64,000 bases of DNA, from contig WPDH01000111.1 of NCBI GenBank assembly GCA_019137255.1, positions 124,001 through 188,000 on the forward strand, written 5' to 3'. Source of the DNA: Corinectria fuckeliana. Lineage: Eukaryota > Ascomycota > Sordariomycetes > Hypocreales > Nectriaceae. The notes under the pieces were generated by a model, which had not been told where the DNA came from, searched no databases, and worked only from the letters and a program-made list of their open reading frames with translations. Position 1 is the stretch's first letter. Each line of letters opens with the position of its first letter. The translations under genes and the position numbers were made by a program. Positions 10,746 to 20,900 of the stretch are shown piece after piece.

Positions 10746-11700
10746 TGGATGTATCTATCTGATGGCGTGCATGTTATAACTCCGAGGATCGGTTAGATCT
10801 GTGAAAGTTGAGCAAAACATAGTTGAATGTTGCAGCTGAAACCAGAGGGCAGTTACCTCGGCCCTTTAGGCGCTCAACGTAACATCGCGTAAACGTTACG
10901 GCTCGTATTCGAACCAGGTGTGGCAACTTCGAAATGGTCAGCCATGGGACGCAGTAATTTTCAGGAACCGCTCACAACTGGTAGATGTCGACTCCCTCGT
11001 CCTAGACGGGCTACAAAGCCGACCGGCAGTTGTTTTTAGGTTGGTGGCCGATGTAGATGAGACAGGGGACACTGTTACATCATGAGATAAGTAATAAACA
11101 TGCTTTTTGTTTCGAGGTGTGATTCTAGCTAGCGCGAGACTTATTTGGCGGCTCTTATTAAACGGGCCGTGCCGTGCCGTGCCGTGCTGTGGTGAGGACT
11201 GTAGATCACACGTACTTGTATGTATACATCTAAGTGTTAATTGTTACATGCTAGAGTCAAGATATAGAAAAGTAACCCTAAGGTACTTTAGATATAAACT
11301 TTTTATTTTTAGCTATTATTAACCTTTTATAACTTTTAGAGATACTTAAATTTAAAGCTATTAGCAATTTTTTATAATTACTTATAGCTTTTTAAATATA
11401 TAGTATTTTAGTAGGAAAGAGTGTCTAGTCAGCCTAGAAGTTAGTAAAAAGGTAAGCTATCTTAAGCACCTATAAGTACTAATATAACTTTATATTTATA
11501 AGACTAGAATAAAGTATTATAATCTTATCACTTAAGTACTCTTATCACTTATATTTCCAGGCTATCTTTACACTATAGAAAGCAAGCTGGAAGCGTAAGT
11601 GTTAAGAAGCATACTGTATATTTGTTCTCTAGATCTTGCGGTACTCTTAATAACTTGCAGTGAGCTAGTATTCTCAGGAACCCAAATATTACGACTCTTA
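10746..11700. other. Intergenic region with short AT-rich, probably RIP-mutated segment
   Basis: No gene is supported. 11166-11190 is a GCCGT microsatellite. From about 11240 to 11660 the sequence becomes strongly AT-rich with TA-rich words like those of the 49-64 kb block, suggesting an old inserted repeat hit by RIP between the P5CR-like and swnN-like genes. Confidence 0.5.
11166..11190 (+). repeat. GCCGT microsatellite (4 perfect copies plus one variant)
   Basis: GCCGT repeats four times from 11166 to 11185, then GCTGT. It is a simple five-base tandem repeat with no evident role. Confidence 0.85.
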
Positions 11701-12618
11701 TTACAGTATCAACGCCGGATTTTCAACAAGTTGAGAAAGTCCATGTTGTAAAGTTCGGAAACAAACACCCGGAAAGTACTTCTCTCTATGGGCTTGAACC
11801 TTCTCTGAGGGAATCGCGCATGCTTGGCTGATAGACAACAGGTAGTAATCAATCAGAATTCGCGTTTTCTCATCCTTTGCCGTCTTCATCATCTCTGCAA
11901 TAGTCTGCATTGATATGTGTTCTATTCGGAAATCAGGGCGACAGTTCTGTTTGATGAACTTGGCCGCATCATTCCAGCAGCGGTGCTCCCCTGACATGAA
12001 GGTATATGGCTCCCATGAACCCGATGGTGCCTTGATCAAGGATTCCAGTCCTTGGACAACATCTCGAGCCCATGTAAAATCCACGGGCTCATATCCGGTC
12101 CCTGGGATCACAATCTTGCCATCCACCCAGTTCACAGGGTGGAAGTCGCCAATGTCTTTGATATATCGATTCCTGCCGGGCACAAAATAGTCTGCTAGCC
12201 AGCCAATACAGACCAGTGTCCACTCAACATTGGTTTGGCTGCGTAACATCTCACGAACAGGTTCATGAGGGGCATAGTAGAAGCCAGGCTGGTCCGGGAA
12301 AGTCTCGATATTTGCTGCAAACTCGGCGGGGATAAAGCGCTTGCACTTTGGGCTCTCCTGGCAGGCCAGTATGAGTGTGCGGTGGACATCGGTATAGGCT
12401 GCGGAAGTGTCGGAAATCGATGATATCAAAACCTCACAATCAGCCAAGGGGGTCCTCAGAGATGGTAAGGTATAATCCGTGATGGCTTGGGCAGCACCCT
12501 GCTTCTCAAGGTGGGGTCTATGCTTCCGTGTAAGGATGACCAGTTGATGGCCGGCTCTAAGGAACTCGTCACAGATGTAGTGAGTCAGGTCGCCGTAGCC
12601 AGCAATTGCCACCCGCAT
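11701..12618 (-). CDS. swnN: NmrA-like NAD(P)-binding oxidoreductase, swnN-like
   Basis: One exon, 305 residues. The N-terminus MRVAIAGYGDL is a Rossmann dinucleotide-binding loop of the GxG type, followed by a basic TRKHRP at the end of strand two, which favours NADPH. The middle region (RFIPAEFAANIE, then WTLVCIGWLADYFVP) is typical of NmrA/isoflavone-reductase-like atypical SDRs that use no classical YxxxK. The gene is divergent from the second reductase at 13478. Swainsonine clusters contain two such reductases, SwnN and SwnR, acting on the indolizidine/iminium intermediates after SwnK release. The symbol is assigned from overall resemblance of this shorter, intronless form to SwnN and should be checked. 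Confidence 0.8.
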   Translation of the reverse strand: MRVAIAGYGDLTHYICDEFLRAGHQLVILTRKHRPHLEKQGAAQAITDYTLPSLRTPLADCEVLISSISDTSAAYTDVHRTLILACQESPKCKRFIPAEFAANIETFPDQPGFYYAPHEPVREMLRSQTNVEWTLVCIGWLADYFVPGRNRYIKDIGDFHPVNWVDGKIVIPGTGYEPVDFTWARDVVQGLESLIKAPSGSWEPYTFMSGEHRCWNDAAKFIKQNCRPDFRIEHISMQTIAEMMKTAKDEKTRILIDYYLLSISQACAIPSEKVQAHREKYFPGVCFRTLQHGLSQLVENPALIL

Positions 12619-13477
12619 CGTGGATGACGGCGATGGTGACGGGGTAGTTGCAGGTCTGCAAAGAGCAAACTCCCAAACGACAAAGATGTATCTGCCAGAC
12701 AGAGGTCAGACAGAGGGAAGGAAAATTTGATAGAGTCAGAACGAAATTTGGTAGTATAGCAAGCTCGCCAAGGATATACTTTGTCTTCAGACAACCACCA
12801 ACTGAAACTAATTAATGGCGTCCCGTTTATTGACTGATTTAGATTATCAAACTTTGTCTGCACCCTTGACTAATATCGCCTGCCACCTTGACTGACTGCC
12901 GTCCCTGCTAACACTTGGCATGCGGACCTTCAGTTAGCATGGGAAATTCGGCAAGGGGTCCGGAACGGCAGTTGAGACGGCACTTGATTTAAAGTTTATG
13001 CCAATTGCGCTGTTTAGTTGACATGTGTCTCTTACATATGCACTCCGGTGGCCCGAACAGCATATGATGGAGGTGTGTGTCGGCAACTCTGTCTGTCAAC
13101 GTTCGGCATCATCGTCGCTTTTTCGGGATCGCCGTCACCGCCTTAGATCATCAGCATCGCTGCCTTAGGGCTCCGAGTTCAATCAGACAACTGTACCGTG
13201 ACCCACAGGTGGCCTGATTTCATGACAATCTTCGTGATCCTATTCCTTAGCCGCACGAATGACGAAGGCAGCCGCCTTGTCTGTTCCCTTCTCTTGCAGA
13301 TTTCCTAGCCCTCAAGTTAATGTATTAGACCTTTGACTTGTCCCTCTTTTAGCTATGAAATCAAGAGTTTTTCAACTTTCAATTCCACCTTCAGATTGCA
13401 GCACCGTCGACTTATATCTACTGTCCTTTCGAGACTTACACGTATAGACAACCATCTATATCTTTCTCGTTTTCACC
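12619..13477. promoter_or_regulatory. Divergent promoter between swnN-like and swnR-like genes
   Basis: About 860 bp between two head-to-head reductase genes. The swnR-proximal half (about 13105-13330) is the block duplicated at 8795-9020. Small open frames are chance. Co-regulation of the two reductases is inferred from the arrangement. Confidence 0.5.
13105..13330 (+). repeat. ~220-bp promoter-type block, copy B of a dispersed direct repeat
   Basis: Copy of the block at 8795-9020, here ending about 150 bp upstream of the swnR-like ATG at 13478. Conserved words include ACAGGTGGCCTGAT, GTGATCCTA and GAAGGCAGC. The conservation in the only intact promoter position suggests this copy is the functional one. 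Confidence 0.7.
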
Positions 13478-14620
13478 ATGGTTGTTGTCGCTATTGCTGG
13501 CGGCACCGGCGGTGTAGGTCATACCGTGCTAGATGCCATTGCGAAATCAGGCAAACACGAAGCCATCATATTATCGAGAACAGTAAGCTCGCTGATGCAA
13601 TCTCTTTAACGCAGTAATACTAAACTGATAATATTTAGGCACCGCTAGCTGCCACCACAACTAACGAGGCAAAACGAGTGGCTGTTGATTATAACAATAT
13701 CGACCAGATAAAGCGTATTTTGCAAGCGAATAATGTTGAGGCTGTTGTATCAGGCTTGCTTCTAGCCGATGAAGTCGTTGCACAGGCGCAGATCAATCTG
13801 ATTCGTGCCGCTGCTCAATCTGGAACCGTGACCAAGTTCATCCCCAGCGAATACTACATTGATTTCCATGCTACAATCCCGTAAGATCGCCGGGACCATT
13901 TTCTTCGCGGCTGCTTTACTAACTTGAGCTACACAGTGGCTCTGACCTATTCACCAACTTTCAACTTGAAGCTGAAGCAGAACTCTCGCGTCATCCGCAG
14001 CTGACCTGGACGCTCATTAGAAATGGCATCTTTCTTGACCATCTCACTATGCCGCATAACCCTAAGACGACATATATCAGCCCGTTCTGGGTATTCGTTG
14101 ATATAGACCATGAACAATGTGTCTTTCCCGATGATGGATCACAACCGCTTGTACTTACGCATTCGACAGACCTTGCAGCATATATTGAGTGCTTAATAGG
14201 CCTCCCAGCCAAAGATTGGCCCCGCGAATCTCTCATCGCGTCAAACAAACTGGAAGTGAAGGATCTTGGATCTCTTGTCAAGAAGGTTACAGGTAAAACG
14301 CGCAGTGTTCGTGGAAAGCTATGTTCAGATTTCTAATGTCAGATATAGGAAAGGACATCAAGATTACCTATGATTCGGCTGAAGCAATCCATGATGGTCA
14401 TATCACAGCTTTGCCTTCCAACCAGGCAATCTTTCAGGGTTCATCCAAGGGTGAATTACTCCACGAGGTCGAACGACAGGTCATGCTTTCAATGTTAAGC
14501 AACGCCCACCAATTACCCGGAAAGAACCTTGCCGAGATTTTCCCCGACGTTCAGATAACGAACATTGAAGACTTTTTCAGAGCAGGTTGGAAACTGAAAC
14601 AGAGCAAAAAGTCCAATTAG
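13478..14620 (+). CDS. swnR: NmrA-like NAD(P)-binding oxidoreductase, swnR-like
   Basis: Four exons: 13478-13582, 13639-13880, 13937-14292 and 14349-14620, each intron 56 bp long with GTAA donors and AG acceptors; the product has 324 residues. MVVVAIAGGTGGVG supplies the GGxGxxG Rossmann motif at residues 8-14; KFIPSEYYIDFH and WTLIRNGIFLDHL are typical NmrA-family segments. The exon joins restore smooth protein sequence (…AIILSRT-APLAA…, …HATIP-GSDLF…, …KVTG-KDIK…). It is one of the two reductases expected in a swainsonine cluster and shares a divergent promoter with the swnN-like gene. The choice of swnR over swnN rests on general resemblance only. Confidence 0.82.
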
Positions 14621-15352
14621 GCTTCACCTTCATCACTATCTAGCTAAAGCCTCAATTAATAGGCATACGCCTAGCTACTTATACTAGTTCTAGAGTACCT
14701 TCCGCTGGTACAGTCTCTGTACCTTCCTTGGCGGTGCCTCCCCCTTCGAGACTATCCTGTTTTGTTCTCTTCTTCCGCTGTGGGCTCATCTATTTCATCA
14801 TGATGCCCAAAATGTTTCCGAGTCCTCTGTCTCTACTTTATTTTCTTTCTGTCTCATACTTAGGCTAAGACTAGCTGCTTTAGACTAGAAAGTCGTAAGC
14901 ACATCTATATACTAGCTGAAGGAATCTCTTAATAGGCTTCGCAAAAATTAGTAATAGTATAGTAAAAATGAAAACCGAGAACCTAGTGATAACTCCATAT
15001 ATCTATATTTAATATATTGATACTTTACATGCCTATGTAAGTGTAAGGTGCCTTACTTTCAGTGTAGTGGTCAATTAACAACAGCCGCTAGATAGTGGGT
15101 TTAACAAGCATGTTCACCAGGGGCTTTGCAATCAAATAATCAATAAGATGTGGCATGTAAGGTTATATTTTTAGTAGCTATTAATCTTCTACCTATGTAT
15201 TCCAAGCGAATAAAAGAAACCTATCTAATTACCTGCCTATTCTATATTGGTACCGACCCTTGCCTTTATTCAAACACCCTGTCCGCTGCGCCAACCATGA
15301 ATCTCACCTTCCATAGGCAGAGTTAGACAGGCTCCAGATATAAACAACGTCT
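14621..15352. other. Intergenic region at the right edge of the SWN cluster
   Basis: No gene, tRNA or clear repeat is seen. Composition drifts to AT-rich from about 14880 to 15240. It separates the reductase genes from a decayed RTA1-type gene and probably marks the cluster border. Confidence 0.4.
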
Positions 15353-16340
15353 TCAAACAGTTCCATAGCTCCCAAGCTGTATCTGTATCTCCGATTCGAA
15401 GCTGTTCAACAAATCCTCCTTTGGGGCGCGGATGATCCTGGGTAGATGGAAAACGTTGAAGATGACAGCCACGCCCACCATCAGCAGCGAGTCAAAAATG
15501 TACAGGTAAACCTCGCGGGACTGAAGCTCGCTGTCGTGGCCCATGATGTACTCGATGGCTCAAAAGACGGACCGAATCAGGATCAGAATGCTCGAGGCGT
15601 ACAGGGCCATAAGAAGCTTCCTCCACGGGGTGGTGATGTTCTTGCTTGTCTCGGTTGGCTTCTTGTTGATGCGAAGGTGGAAAACGAGAGTCGAAACCAT
15701 AAAGAGGCCAAAAAACTTGATCTGGATGAAAAGGCCGACGATGATGATGGTCTCTGTATTTCTGCGTATCGCCGCTCGAGAGTTTCCCGCCGCCTTCCCG
15801 GCTGTGTTAGTCGGTGTTGTGCTGACATTGTTGTACGCGGGGTGGGGTGTGCTGTAATTGCTTACCGATCCCCTGCGCCGCGATGGACGCGACATCTCCA
15901 AGGAGGAAGAACTTGGTCATCCAGCTGGGGCTGATCAATGACTGTTTATCGGCATCCAGAAGCGGGATGAGGCGGCCGAGGACCATGTAAATCGACGCGG
16001 CGAAGAAGGCAGGCCCGAGTAAAAGGAGCAAGACTTGGATGATAAAGGGCGCAAACGTCCATTGGGGAGCTTCGTTGGCCCCGATGGCTCTTCCAACATA
16101 CCCGACAGCCTCCATTGTAAGACGGAAATGCTCTTAGCCAAGATTAATCCGAAGCACGGCTGTTCTGTTCATCTGTCATCAGGAGACCTACCAAGACAAC
16201 CAATAACAAACGGCACAAAGTACCACGTCTTGGCCCTGACCAGCTGAAGGATGTGAAGGAGTGCCGACAATATAAATACCACCAAGGAAGATGATAGCAG
16301 CGGAAAGGGATGGATCATAGTGATAGAATTCTCGGGCCAT
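15353..16340 (-). pseudogene. RTA1-like seven-helix membrane protein, inactivated
   Basis: Reading minus strand from an ATG at 16340, the protein has the RTA1 (lipid-translocating exporter/RTM1) pattern: YHYDPSL-A start, RAKTWYFVPFVIG after helix 1, GYVGRAIG, then DVASIAAQGIG and a helix-rich C-terminal half. Three lesions are visible. (1) A one-base frame change near 16255-16268 inside helix 1. (2) The intron that should end before the GYVGR exon reads CAATGG where CAGTGG would be needed, so the acceptor AG is lost (about 16115). (3) CGA-type Arg is TGA at 15562-15560 in RSVF-stop-AIEY. A normal second intron remains at 15865-15802. RTA1 proteins are linked to resistance to lipid-active compounds. 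The gene is called dead; sequencing error cannot explain all three changes easily. Confidence 0.75.
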
Positions 16341-17018
16341 GGTTGCGTGGGTCGACGGAAGTTGATGAGAGAATTGAAGAAATTAAGGCTTCGTGCAAAG
16401 AATAGTCGCTGTTGGATAGTCTACTGATTTTTTTGAAGATGAATCAATGGAGCAGCTATTGTTTAAATACCTAAGACGTCCAACGTATTCGTCAGTCCCA
16501 TTGATATTCCAATCGTAAGTATAGGATAAGACCGGGCCTTAACAGATCCTGCTGAGATGACCGCTTGAAGATGGACGAATGGGACCTCACAGAGTATGAG
16601 AAGACGTCGATGTAAACGCTTACGGTTCCACTGCATGCCGCCGCAAAAAAATGAACAAATGAGACAGTGGGAAGTCCGGTAACTGCGCCGGGGAAGGGTG
16701 CCGTAATGCAACGTTCAAAGTGAGCACCGCCACAGACCAGAGCTGCGAATGAGACTGTCGCAGCTACGAAGTTGAGGTTTTTGGCTATCAAGAGAACGTC
16801 CAATTTTGTCTGACCTAACTAATCTCGAAACTCGGGAGGAGGCTCCGAGACCTACTGCAACTATGGCAAAACAACCCGCAGAGAAGATGAATTGAAAACA
16901 AACTTGCTGCTCCTAAAGAACCGTGAACCGCAAGGTCCCGGAGATGGGCTCACGGACTACTCGCCCCAGAACTCATCTTCATCGCTTACTTGCTCCCTCA
17001 CCCCGTGACTCACACTCT
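16341..17018. other. Intergenic region
   Basis: About 680 bp. An open frame on the minus strand (16492-16803) has hydrophobic stretches but no recognised family, no good start context and no support from neighbours, so no gene is called. Confidence 0.35.
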
Positions 17019-17909
17019 CTAGTATCCGTGCCCGGGCTTGCACTTCCCAGTGTTCGAGTCATACTTCTTGCCCTTGGGACAGACGCACTGCTCCTTATAA
17101 GCATTCCAGACGCGCTCACCCTTGCACTTGCACTGCTTGGAGTAGTCGTTGTACTCCAGATTGTTGTTGTTGCAGACACACTTGCCGTACTTGAACGAGG
17201 CATCCTTACCGCAGTCCTGCTCGCATTTGTAGCCCGTCCACTTCTGGCCCTTGGGGCAGTCGCACGTCTTGGAGTCCTTGTTGTAGAACATGCCCTTCTT
17301 GTTGCACACACAGGCCGTCTGGCGCTTGTCGTAGTAGGCATCCTTGCCGCAGTCATAGACACATCCGTACCCAGCCCATTTCTGTCCCTTGGGGCAGTCG
17401 CACGTCTTGGAGCCCTGGTTGTAAACCTGGTCTTTCTTCTTGCAGAAGCACTTGCCGTATTTCCAGTCGGCATCCTTGCCGCAGTCCTGCTCGCATTTGT
17501 AGCCCGTCCACTTCTGTCCGTTGGGGCAGGCGCACGTCTTGGAGTCCTTGCTGTAGACCTGTCCCTTCTTGTTACAAACGCAGGCATTCTGGCCCTTGTC
17601 ATAGTAGGCATCCTTGCCGCAGTCGTAGGTACACTTCTTGCCGTCGTATATCTGGCGGTTGGGACAGCTGCACTTCTTGGAGTATGCATCGTAGGACTGG
17701 CCGTACTTCTTGCAGACGCATTTGCCGTACTTCCAGTCAGCGTCATAGCCGCAGTTGCGGCTGTAGCCTCCGCGATCGGCTAAGTGGCCGACGGACTCGC
17801 CGTCCAGGTCCCGAGCCTCGACGCCATGGTCATCGGTGTTAGGGCTGGGGAGAGCTGTGACCGAAGTCAGAGCAAAAAGGGTGCCGAGGAGGATGCTTTT
17901 GAGAAGCAT
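17019..17909 (-). CDS. Secreted cysteine-rich repeat protein
   Basis: 296 residues from an ATG at 17909. Residues 1-19 form a signal peptide (LLKSILLGTLFALTSVTA), followed by a short acidic pro-like segment and about five tandem repeats of 44-46 residues. Each repeat reads CGxDA-(5-8)-C-x-C-KK-x-GQ-Y-(6)-C-x-CP-x-GQKW-GYxC-xxD, giving six cysteines. Two subtypes alternate: 'DADWKYGKC' units (repeats 1, 3, 5) and 'DAYYDKGQNAC' units (2, 4), so the array probably grew by duplication of a two-unit block. The layout resembles EGF-like modules of fungal surface or adhesin-type proteins. A long plus-strand frame over the same DNA is a shadow caused by the strong codon bias. Function is unknown; extracellular location is inferred from the signal peptide. 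Confidence 0.85.
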   Translation of the reverse strand: MLLKSILLGTLFALTSVTALPSPNTDDHGVEARDLDGESVGHLADRGGYSRNCGYDADWKYGKCVCKKYGQSYDAYSKKCSCPNRQIYDGKKCTYDCGKDAYYDKGQNACVCNKKGQVYSKDSKTCACPNGQKWTGYKCEQDCGKDADWKYGKCFCKKKDQVYNQGSKTCDCPKGQKWAGYGCVYDCGKDAYYDKRQTACVCNKKGMFYNKDSKTCDCPKGQKWTGYKCEQDCGKDASFKYGKCVCNNNNLEYNDYSKQCKCKGERVWNAYKEQCVCPKGKKYDSNTGKCKPGHGY

Positions 17910-20900
17910 GATGAGCGAATAGGTCTTAAAAGGGGGACAGAGCGGTGGGTGTCAAGGGGAGTGTGAGAGGAGAGGTTTCTTTTCTTGACAAGATGAAAGA
18001 GAGATATGAGGGAAGGGCCCGATGTATGAGTTGGGTAGAAGACAAGAAGAGTGGCAAGTTGGGTTTATATAGATTCTGGGGGAACGATACGGGGAACCAA
18101 GGCAAAGAGACCCCCTTAGTGGCCATTCCGAAGTAGCCCTTTGCAGAGTCACCTTTTTCCTCACAATTCAACGGATAGTCGACTTCCCGAAACAATATTC
18201 CTCATGCATGACTACCCAGCCCAACCTGCGCTACCCTCCGTGTTGGATGAGCTAAAACCTGTGGCATTGAACCTAACCCGTTACTAAATCAAGCATATCA
18301 CTTATGCTGCTTATGCATGTTATGACTTGCTGGGGCCGCCATGGCGACGACTAGCAACGCCTAGAAACGCCCAGAACGCCCAGAACGCCCCATTATCTTG
18401 TAATCGACCTCTCATTGTCGAATACTATGGTGTTGGATCATATTTGTAGATGATCAAGACACGTCAAGATACAGCCTTACCAGGGATTCGGTATGTTGAC
18501 CAACCATTATTTGGTAGCCGATGCTTCGTGATGAAAGCCGAAAAGCATAGACCAATACTTGCATGTTCAAATACGAGCTGCAGTCATTCAATATTAAGCA
18601 CACTCAAGCACCGAGGCCTTTTAGCTAATTTGCCGGCTCTCAATTTAGCATCCCACTCGTCCTCGGCAACGCATCTCGGCCTCGTTGATTCGTTGAGCCG
18701 ACGCCACTCTGGTCATCGGTTGATTCGAGGCTTGGACAGTTCAGTCGAGAGAGGGGCCCAAGGAGTAAGCCGCATCTTGGGATCAAGTGATGGCGGTACA
18801 TCGACTCGTGGGGTCAAAGAACTCACGCGGGGGGACGACAACACACAGGGCCTGGCCCGCGAGGCTCTGCCAGTGCGCTCGGGCATCACCGTCCAGTACG
18901 ACAATAAGAACGCCATGTGCCGGATTTGAATAGTCCTATACGGCAGCATGCGCCCGGTATCGCTGAAGCCGCATGTAGTTGAAACAAAGGAGAGGTCCGA
19001 GAGGAAGACGCCGCAAGGGGGACATGGCGACCAAGAGAGGATCCGTGGGAATACGGAGGGAGACTGCGAGTAGTAAGCCACTGAACCAACACGTCGAAGT
19101 CGTTGACGCAAAGACGACATACTATGTATACAGGTGGTTACGTAACGCGGAGACGTAGATAATTAAGCGTTGGCTACGGCTTGCTGGCATGGCACCTCGG
19201 CGTATGGCTGAGTGGCTGATGAGAGGGTGTCCGACCCCTGGATAATTTGATGCATGTCACCACCGACTTCCGACCTCCGGGTGGCCGATCTCCCGAGAGC
19301 TGTGAATACGAAGTCATCATGCCGCCGAATGGCCATCATCGATATGCAGCCAGTCGCATCCTAGAGCTCGCACTGTCGTCCCGCGCTAGGAAAGCAGGCA
19401 ATGCACGCCATGGTGCGCCATCTGGCCTCTGCTCCAGCCTTTGTATCACCAACTGAGCGAATCGCAAACGCACCGGGGCCTCTGAGAACAAAGCTGACAG
19501 TAACCGTCTAGACCATAGTGGCAGCTGAGAGTCAGCCCCGGTATACCGTACCATCCAGTGGCCAGCGCTTAGGTTGCACCGCAGATACCGCTCTCTGAAT
19601 GCGGGGAAGGAAAAAGAATCAAGTACTTAGGAAAGGTCTGTACGCCACCAGCAGCTGTTTCTTACCGGAGGGGAAGGACATGGATGTAGAGAGAAAGAAG
19701 CGAGGGTCATTGGGCCACACAACTAAATTTAGAAGTGGAGGCAAGTGAGAGACTGACACGAAACAATGGCTGGATAAAGCCGTAGGGCTAACTAAACAAG
19801 TGCCTGCATGCATGTCACCAAGGGTAAGTAGAGAACAAGAAGGCGTATGAGAGCCTTGGGTCAATACATGGGTAGTCTAATAATTGAGTTCAAGGGCACT
19901 TCGATACGATGCCGCCGAACGGTGAGGCCTAGACAGAAAAGGTGGCTGCAGGAGGTGTGGCGAGAGCTGAACGCACACTATTTTCAGCCATTCTGCAACT
20001 GTGACGTTTCGTAGTAATTACTTAGTAATGCCTCATCAGGACAGCTCCAAAATCTACGGAGGCAGGAGGCTCATGTCTCCTGAGGGGGGCGAGACAAAGA
20101 AAGGGGGGCGAGACGAGATACAGGCAAAATGAAAACTTCAACTTGTCCGACTTGAAGATTGGGCAGACAGCTTCGAAATAGCCAACTATCGCCACTAGCC
20201 ATCACGGCATCTCTTTGCAGCTCTATCCTCGTGTCTTTCTGGCCTCGTCTCCGTCATCCTTCGGATCCTCGGCAAATGCCGCCCAGCATCTCATTTCGCA
20301 TTTCCACGGCTTACTCCGATCTCGATGCGAGCGAGATACTTGCCGATGGTACTCTCCATTCAGGTGCAGCCGTCGATGAAGCTTGAAATAGGCTTTCCCC
20401 AAGGTCAGCCGCCATTGACTACCCGGGTGTACGCACTCCCGACCACACCCACTTCGCTGCCCCTTTGCCACCCGCTGAGCAGAAATACGTGCGAACAAAT
20501 GAGTGGACGGTTCCTGAGTGAGCTGCTCCCGGCAAGCTGGGCGCCCAACGGTTTTTTCGAGCATGGTTTTTCTTTTGGCTTTTCTTTTTCCTTCGCTGAT
20601 CCAAGGCCAGACATGGAAGTCTGCAGGCTGGCTCTGTGCTGTGTATCAGCCACGCCTTTATTCGATAGGTCACAGCTTTCGTAGGACTTTCTAGCGGATG
20701 TGACTGTGTGTGGTGTTGTCTCACTACTGGCAGTAGCCAAGAATACCGTGCCAACACGTTGCATTGTTCCCGTATCCCACCGTATTGGGCGTTGGGTGGC
20801 TGAAGGAAACTAAACCTCGGTGACCAGAGGGACAGATGCTTAGAGTTATGTTTCCTTCGCGAGGCAGCCAATTACGATAGTTCAAGTTCAAGCAGGCACC

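Noticed and set aside
10895..10925. GGTTCGAATAC on the minus strand, like a tRNA T-arm
   Set aside because: No acceptor, D-arm or anticodon stem can be formed with the neighbouring sequence.
16463..16803. Minus-strand open frame with hydrophobic segments
   Set aside because: No family resemblance, poor start context and no conserved neighbour; may be chance.
16923..17783. 286-residue open frame on the plus strand, hydrophobic and Leu/Val/Ala-rich
   Set aside because: It is the complement of the Cys/Lys-rich repeat gene on the minus strand, which has a signal peptide and clear repeat structure; the plus frame has only low-complexity composition.
19201..19250. GGCTGAGTGGCTGATG sequence resembling the start of a tRNA-Ser/Leu
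   Set aside because: No matching anticodon arm, variable arm or GGTTCGA T-arm follows at the right distance.
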